From NCBI RefSeq assembly GCF_900105945.1, contig NZ_FNSO01000004.1, forward strand, positions 558,001-622,000: DNA of 64,000 nucleotides. The letters run 5' to 3'. The DNA comes from Amycolatopsis tolypomycina (GTDB lineage Bacteria > Actinomycetota > Actinomycetes > Mycobacteriales > Pseudonocardiaceae). Below are positions 60,268 to 64,000 of this stretch, piece after piece. Under the pieces are notes generated by a model. That model ran no database searches. It saw only the letters and a list, made by a program, of their open reading frames with translations, and was not told the DNA's origin. The stretch's first letter is position 1. Each line of letters begins with the position of its first letter. A program made the translations under genes and the position numbers.

Positions 60268-60857
60268 GGTCGGTCCTTTTCTCGAGGGGGCACGGTCAGC
60301 ACCGCCCGCACCGCGGCGGCCAGCCTCTCCCGCACCAGCGGATCGGTGATGTCGCGCCGGAAGAAGGCCGTCGGCAGGTCGACGACGCACGTCGTGATCA
60401 CCTCGACCGCCAGGCCGTCGCCGCGGTCCCACAGCTGCCTGGCGAGCCGGACCAGCAGGGCGACCAGGCGTTTGTCCACCGCGTGCAGGGCTTCCGCCAG
60501 CTCGTCGGGCAGCTCCGGCCCGAACAGCCGGTCGCCCCGCACCTTCAGCAGCATCCGGGCGCCGTCGGGGCGCAGCAACGCGAACTCCGCGGGCGTGTCC
60601 GCCGCCGCGACGACCGCCTCCACCGGGGAAGGAGCCTGGTCGACGAGCGAGGTCTGCAGGTCGAGGAACGCCGTTGCCGCGCGTAGCCACACCTGGGCCA
60701 GCAACGCGCTGAGCGACCCGAACGCGTGGTAGATCGTCCCGTTCGGGACGCCCGCGGCCGCCGCCAGGCCACGCACCGTCACGTCCGTCGAGGACGCGAC
60801 GAGCCGCTCGGCGACGTCGAGGAGCGCGTCGAGGTCGTGGACGCGGGGGCGGGGCAT
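60264..60857 (-). CDS. TetR-family transcriptional regulator
   Basis: The 197-residue regulator has the TetR N-terminal helix-turn-helix (LDALLDVAERLVASSTDVTVRGLAAAAGVPNGTIYHAFGSLSALLAQVW) and a ligand-binding helical C-domain. It is probably a repressor of itself and the downstream enoyl-CoA hydratase, with an acyl-CoA or fatty-acid ligand; this is inference. ATG 60857 follows TACGGT-N6 on the minus strand, a leaderless layout. It is divergent from the ArsC-like gene. Confidence 0.9.
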   Translation of the reverse strand: MPRPRVHDLDALLDVAERLVASSTDVTVRGLAAAAGVPNGTIYHAFGSLSALLAQVWLRAATAFLDLQTSLVDQAPSPVEAVVAAADTPAEFALLRPDGARMLLKVRGDRLFGPELPDELAEALHAVDKRLVALLVRLARQLWDRGDGLAVEVITTCVVDLPTAFFRRDITDPLVRERLAAAVRAVLTVPPREKDRP

Positions 60858-60898
60858 GCCGCGACCGTAACAGAACACGTGCTCCAAAACCAGGCCGG

Positions 60899-60904
60899 TA
60901 GGCT
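60899..60904 (+). promoter_or_regulatory. -10 of a leaderless promoter for the ArsC-like gene
   Basis: TAGGCT is followed by 6 nt (GAAGAC) and GTG 60911, matching the leaderless pattern. The intergenic space to the divergent tetR is 53 bp. Confidence 0.55.
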
Positions 60905-60910
60905 GAAGAC

Positions 60911-61264
60911 GTGGAGATCTGGATCAACCCGGCGTGCTCGAAGTGCCGGTCCGCGGTGTCGCTGCTCGACGAGGCCGGCGCGGAGTACACCGTGCGCCGC
61001 TACCTCGAAGACCCGCCGACCGCCGCGGAACTCGAAGCCGTCCTGCAGCGCCTCGGCCTCGAACCGTGGGACATCACGCGCACCGCCGAGCCCGTCGCGA
61101 AGGAGCTCGGCCTCAAGACCTGGGGCCGCACGCCCGAAGACCGGCCGAAGTGGATCGACGCCCTCGCCGCGCACCCCAAGCTCATCCAGCGCCCGATCAT
61201 CACGGCCGACGACGGCACCACGGTCGTCGCGCGCGACCCGGAAACCGTGCGTTCGGTCCTTTAG
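60911..61264 (+). CDS. ArsC/Spx-family thioredoxin-fold protein
   Basis: The 117-residue protein has the CxxC-type site in PACSKCRSAVSLLDEAGAEYTVRRYLEDPP and the ArsC-like LKTWGRTPEDRPKWIDALAAHPKLIQRPIITADDGTTVVARDPE. The catalytic Cys-x2-Cys and the conserved arginine near the end support arsenate-reductase fold membership, but no arsR or ars transporter is near. A general reductase or Spx-like role is possible. It is convergent with the threonine-synthase-like gene: the TAG at 61262-61264 overlaps that gene's stop by 4 bp (TTAG region). Confidence 0.85.
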   Translation: MEIWINPACSKCRSAVSLLDEAGAEYTVRRYLEDPPTAAELEAVLQRLGLEPWDITRTAEPVAKELGLKTWGRTPEDRPKWIDALAAHPKLIQRPIITADDGTTVVARDPETVRSVL

Positions 61265-62472
61265 GGAATCTCGTCGGTCGTCGCCAGGAGCGGGACGTCC
61301 AGGGACACCGTCTCCGGGTACTTGATCCCGGCGCCGGTGTTGAGCACGACGACGTCTTCGTCGCCCTCAAGCCACCCCGACTCGCGAAGGTGCTTCAACG
61401 CGGCGAAGCACGCTCCGCCTTCCGGGCAGACGAAGGTGCCCTCGTGCGAAGTCAGTTCGCGTTGTGCCGCCAGCAGTTCCTCGTCGGTGACGGCGATCGC
61501 GGTGCCACCCGTCTCGTACACGGCGTCGAGCACGAGGAAGTCGCCCAGCGCCTTGGGCACGGTGATGCCGAAGGCGACCGTCCGGGCGTCCGGGAACGGC
61601 TCGCTTTCGCGGGCCCCGCGCGCGAACGCCGTGACGATCGGCGCGCACCCGGTGGCCTGGACGGCGACGAGCCGCGGCAGCGGGCCGGAAACCCAGCCCA
61701 GCTCCCGCATTTCCAGCAACGCCTTGTAGATCCCGATGATGCCGACACCGCCGCCGGTCGGGTAGAGGATGACGTCGGGCAGCCGCCAGCCGAACTGCTC
61801 GGCGATCTCGTACCCCATCGTCTTCTTGCCCTCGATGCGGTACGGCTCCTTCAGCGTCGAGACGTCCTGCACGCCGGGACGCCGCCCGGCCGCCGCCGCG
61901 ACGAGCTTGCCCGCGTCCCCGATCAGACCGGCCACCCGGTACAGCTCGGCGCCCGCCGCGACGCACTCGCGCATGGTGATCGCCGGCGCGTCGTCCGGCA
62001 TCGCGACCAGGCTCGACAGCCCCGCGCGCGCCGCGTACAACGCCCACGCGGCGCCGGCGTTGCCGTTCGTCGGCATCGCGATCCCGCGCACGCCCAGCTC
62101 GGCCGCCCGCGAGACGCCGACCGCGGCGCCGCGCGCCTTGAACGTGCCGGTCGGCACCAGGCCTTCGTCCTTCATCCACAGCCGGGACAACCCCAGCTCA
62201 CGGCCGTAGCGCGGCAGCCGCAGCAACGGCGTCATACCTTCCCCGAGGCTGACGACGTGCTCGGGCGAGCGCACGGGCAGCACCTCGTGGTAGCGCCACA
62301 GCGTCGGTTCCCGCCCGGCGATCTCCTTCGGCGTCACGGCTTCGCGGACGCCGTCGAGGTCGTAGCGCGCGAGCAGCGGCGCGCCCGCCGGGGAGAGGCC
62401 CTGGACTACGTCGGCGGCCAGGCGTTCGCCGGTCCGCGAGCACTCGAGATGGCTGAGGAACGAGTACGGCAC
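61261..62472 (-). CDS. Threonine synthase-like PLP enzyme
   Basis: The 403-residue fold-type II PLP enzyme has the Schiff-base lysine in LVPTGTFKARGAAVGVSRAAELG, substrate-binding TNGNAGAAWALYAARAG and the phosphate-cup-like YPTGGGVGIIGIYKAL. The product is most like stand-alone threonine synthases that take O-phosphohomoserine, but no thrB or hom is near. Related diaminopropionate or cysteate synthases are possible. GTG 62470-62472 is preceded by TAGGAT with a 7-nt spacer. The N-terminus (MPYSFLSHLECSRTGERLAAD) recalls the small Cys-containing leader of that family. Confidence 0.83.
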   Translation of the reverse strand: MPYSFLSHLECSRTGERLAADVVQGLSPAGAPLLARYDLDGVREAVTPKEIAGREPTLWRYHEVLPVRSPEHVVSLGEGMTPLLRLPRYGRELGLSRLWMKDEGLVPTGTFKARGAAVGVSRAAELGVRGIAMPTNGNAGAAWALYAARAGLSSLVAMPDDAPAITMRECVAAGAELYRVAGLIGDAGKLVAAAAGRRPGVQDVSTLKEPYRIEGKKTMGYEIAEQFGWRLPDVILYPTGGGVGIIGIYKALLEMRELGWVSGPLPRLVAVQATGCAPIVTAFARGARESEPFPDARTVAFGITVPKALGDFLVLDAVYETGGTAIAVTDEELLAAQRELTSHEGTFVCPEGGACFAALKHLRESGWLEGDEDVVVLNTGAGIKYPETVSLDVPLLATTDEIP

Positions 62473-62476
62473 AGTG

Positions 62477-62527
62477 CCGATCCTAGGTCCCCGGCCGATC
62501 CTAGGTCCCCGGCCGATCCCAGGTCCT
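62477..62527. repeat. Three tandem 18-bp repeats between divergent leaderless promoters
   Basis: GCCGATCCTAGGTCCCCG occurs at 62477-62494 and exactly again at 62495-62512, then a partial third copy at 62513-62527 with one change. Each full unit contains the palindrome CCTAGG and a minus-strand TAGGAT. The first unit carries the actual -10 of the threonine-synthase-like gene. Confidence 0.85.
62480..62485 (-). promoter_or_regulatory. -10 of a leaderless promoter for the threonine-synthase-like gene
   Basis: Minus-strand TAGGAT is 7 nt before GTG 62472. The element is repeated 18 bp further upstream within the tandem repeat. Confidence 0.55.
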
Positions 62528-62532
62528 AAAGT
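62527..62532 (+). promoter_or_regulatory. -10 of a leaderless promoter for the DUF1295 gene
   Basis: TAAAGT is followed by 6 nt (GAGCAC) and ATG 62539. No Shine-Dalgarno lies at a usable distance. Confidence 0.55.
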
Positions 62533-62538
62533 GAGCAC

Positions 62539-63318
62539 ATGGACGCGCTGCGGGTGTGCCTGTACGTCTTCGCCGGGGTGACGCTCGGTACCTGGCTGGT
62601 GTCGGTGCTGACCAGGGAGTACTCCTGGGTCGACCGGATCTGGTCGATCGTCCCGGTCGCCTACGTGGGGATCTTCGCCGGCGCCGCCGGGTTCGCCGAC
62701 GCGCGGCTCGACGTGATGTTCGCGCTGGTCGCGCTGTGGGGCATCCGGCTCACGTTCAACTTCGCCCGCAAGGGCGGCTACGCGCCCGGCGGCGAGGACT
62801 ACCGGTGGGCGGTGCTGCGCGAGCGGATGGCGCCGTGGCAGTTCCAGCTGTTCAACTTCTTCTTCATCTCGCTGTACCAGAACGTGATCCTGCTGCTGAT
62901 CACGCTGCCCGCGCTGACCGCGCTGGAGCACCCGGGCGGCTTCGGCGCCGCGGACGTCGTCGTCGCGCTGGTCTTCGCCGCCTTCCTGGTCGGGGAGACG
63001 GTCGCCGACCAGCAGCAGTGGGCGTTCCACCGCGAGAAGCACGCGGGCCGGGCGCCGACGCGGTTCCTGCAGGCCGGGCTGTTCCGCTACTCACGGCACC
63101 CGAACTTCTTCTTCGAGCAGGCGCAGTGGTGGGCGATCGCCGCGTTCGGCGTGGTCGCCGGCGGTCCGCAGTGGACGGTCGCCGGCGCGGTCCTGCTCAC
63201 CCTGCTGTTCGTGGGCTCGACGCGGTTCACCGAGAGCATCACGAAGTCGCGGTACCCCGAATACGCCGACTACCAGCGGCGGACGTCGGCCGTGGTCCCG
63301 TGGCCGGTGCGCGGATGA
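62539..63318 (+). CDS. DUF1295 (steroid 5-alpha-reductase-like) membrane protein
   Basis: The 259-residue polytopic protein has TM helices ([64 protein letters not shown]) and the family's C-terminal motif [23 protein letters not shown], plus [18 protein letters not shown]1295/ICMT-like proteins are NAD(P)H-dependent reductases or methyltransferases acting on membrane lipids; the activity here is unproven. The stop overlaps the nitrilase start (ATGA). Confidence 0.88.
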   Translation: MDALRVCLYVFAGVTLGTWLVSVLTREYSWVDRIWSIVPVAYVGIFAGAAGFADARLDVMFALVALWGIRLTFNFARKGGYAPGGEDYRWAVLRERMAPWQFQLFNFFFISLYQNVILLLITLPALTALEHPGGFGAADVVVALVFAAFLVGETVADQQQWAFHREKHAGRAPTRFLQAGLFRYSRHPNFFFEQAQWWAIAAFGVVAGGPQWTVAGAVLLTLLFVGSTRFTESITKSRYPEYADYQRRTSAVVPWPVRG

Positions 63319-64000
63319 CGGTCGTCGCCGCGCTCCAGATCGCCGCGGGCGTCCCGATCGAGCGGATCCTGGCGTTCGAGGACGAGATCCGGGGCGCCGA
63401 CCTGGTGGTGCTGCCGGAAGCCGTCCTCGGCGGGTACCCGGGCCGGGTGCCGTTCACCGAGTACTTCCACGCGGCGGTGACCGTGCCCGGTCCGGAGGTG
63501 ACGGAGCTGGCCGGGCTCGCGGCGCGGACCGGCGCGTCGCTGGTGGTGGGCGTGATCGAACGCGCCGGCTCGACCCTCTACAGCACGGCGGTGTTCCTCG
63601 ACCCGGAGCAGGGACTGGTGGCCAAGCACCGCAAGCTGGTCCCGACGGAACGGGAGCGCCTCTTCTGGGGCCGCGGCGACGGTTCGACGCTCCCGGTGGT
63701 CGCGACGGCGGCGGGCCGGGCGGGTGCGGCGATCTGCTGGGAGAACCACATGCCGTTGCTGCGGGCGGCGATGTACGCGAAGGGCGTGGAGATCTGGTGC
63801 GCCCCGACGGCCGACGACCGCGACGTCTGGCAGGCGTCGATGCGCCACATCGCCGACGAGGGCCGGTGTTTCGTGGTTTCGGCGTGCCCGTACGAGGCCG
63901 AAGGCGACGACCCGTTCCGCGGCGGCAGCGTGATCGCCGGCCCGCTGGGGGACGTCCTGGCCGGCCCGCTGCGCGACGCGGAGGGCCTGATCACGGCGGA
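63315..64000 (+). CDS. Nitrilase/carbon-nitrogen hydrolase (3'-truncated by window end)
   Basis: The visible 228 residues have the catalytic triad of the nitrilase superfamily: Glu in [14 protein letters not shown], Lys in [17 protein letters not shown] and Cys in [21 protein letters not shown]. The [10 protein letters not shown] form is that of true aliphatic/aromatic nitrilases, which convert R-CN to carboxylic acid and ammonia. ATG 63315 overlaps the DUF1295 stop. Family length is ~300-330 residues, so about 80-100 residues lie beyond the window. Confidence 0.88.
   Translation, partial: MTVVAALQIAAGVPIERILAFEDEIRGADLVVLPEAVLGGYPGRVPFTEYFHAAVTVPGPEVTELAGLAARTGASLVVGVIERAGSTLYSTAVFLDPEQGLVAKHRKLVPTERERLFWGRGDGSTLPVVATAAGRAGAAICWENHMPLLRAAMYAKGVEIWCAPTADDRDVWQASMRHIADEGRCFVVSACPYEAEGDDPFRGGSVIAGPLGDVLAGPLRDAEGLITA

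Overview
The window is chromosomal DNA of a high-GC actinomycete, most likely a Pseudonocardiaceae member of the Amycolatopsis type. That placement is inference. It rests on the strong third-position G/C bias, frequent GTG and TTG starts, many TANNNT-N6/7-start-codon (leaderless) promoters, a WhiG-type sigma factor, and a gene order ffh...rpsP-khpA-rimM-trmD-rplS-lepB-rnhB-DUF2469-yraN-yifB-dprA-xerC...rpsB-tsf-pyrH-frr-cdsA...rlmN that matches, from memory, the order in Mycobacterium tuberculosis.

Layout: (1) 1-3.8 kb holds an unidentified partial gene, the NHEJ end-binding protein Ku, and a leftward ABC exporter/MarR operon. (2) 3.9-24.9 kb is the conserved translation and secretion core: Ffh, an amidohydrolase, two CPBP-type membrane proteases, ribosomal proteins S16/L19/S2, RimM, TrmD, signal peptidase I, RNase HII, YraN/YifB/DprA, XerC, WhiG, an M23-family protein, EF-Ts, UMP kinase, ribosome recycling factor and CdsA. 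It is interrupted by a decayed duplicate of the dprA 5' end, and it carries two pairs of DnaA-box-like sites. (3) 24.9-32.1 kb places metabolic and regulatory genes between cdsA and rlmN: a two-domain VOC protein, a methyltransferase, PadR, Lrp/AsnC with an AceE-like 2-oxoacid dehydrogenase, and a lipoprotein.

(4) 32.1-41.6 kb is an accessory block bounded by two diverged direct repeats of about 450 bp. Each repeat contains the 3' end of rlmN plus a small gene of unknown function. Between them lie a polytopic membrane protein, a secreted 2082-residue RHS/YD-repeat toxin with two PA14 domains and a basic C-terminal tip, and its likely immunity gene. The repeat at the right end leaves a 47-codon rlmN remnant.

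(5) 41.6-50.2 kb is a defence-like region: an XRE/TPR regulator, a Nudix hydrolase and, most notably, a four-gene overlapping operon (43.65-48.56 kb). It encodes a TIR-domain effector, a large protein with a degenerate P-loop and helical repeats, an SPFH/band-7 protein and a small membrane protein. The first two proteins share one short motif, GxxxxGQ[I/V]GDxNFxG, at the C-terminus of the TIR protein and near the N-terminus of its partner. It looks like a RHIM-like amyloid signalling motif, so I propose a prion-type sensor-to-effector relay. A convergent ImmA/IrrE-type protease plus MAB_1171c-like membrane protein pair follows.

(6) 50.4-64 kb is ordinary accessory chromosome: a serine hydrolase, a MerR/MFS divergent pair sharing a 24-bp intergenic region, a MoaD-like protein with a BNR-repeat protein, YciI/DGPF proteins (one with its ECF42-type sigma factor), an M48 protease, a small XRE regulator operon, enoyl-CoA hydratase/TetR, an ArsC-like protein, a threonine-synthase-like enzyme, a DUF1295 membrane protein and a nitrilase cut by the window end. 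No rRNA, tRNA, IS element, integrase-associated att site or CRISPR array was recognised.
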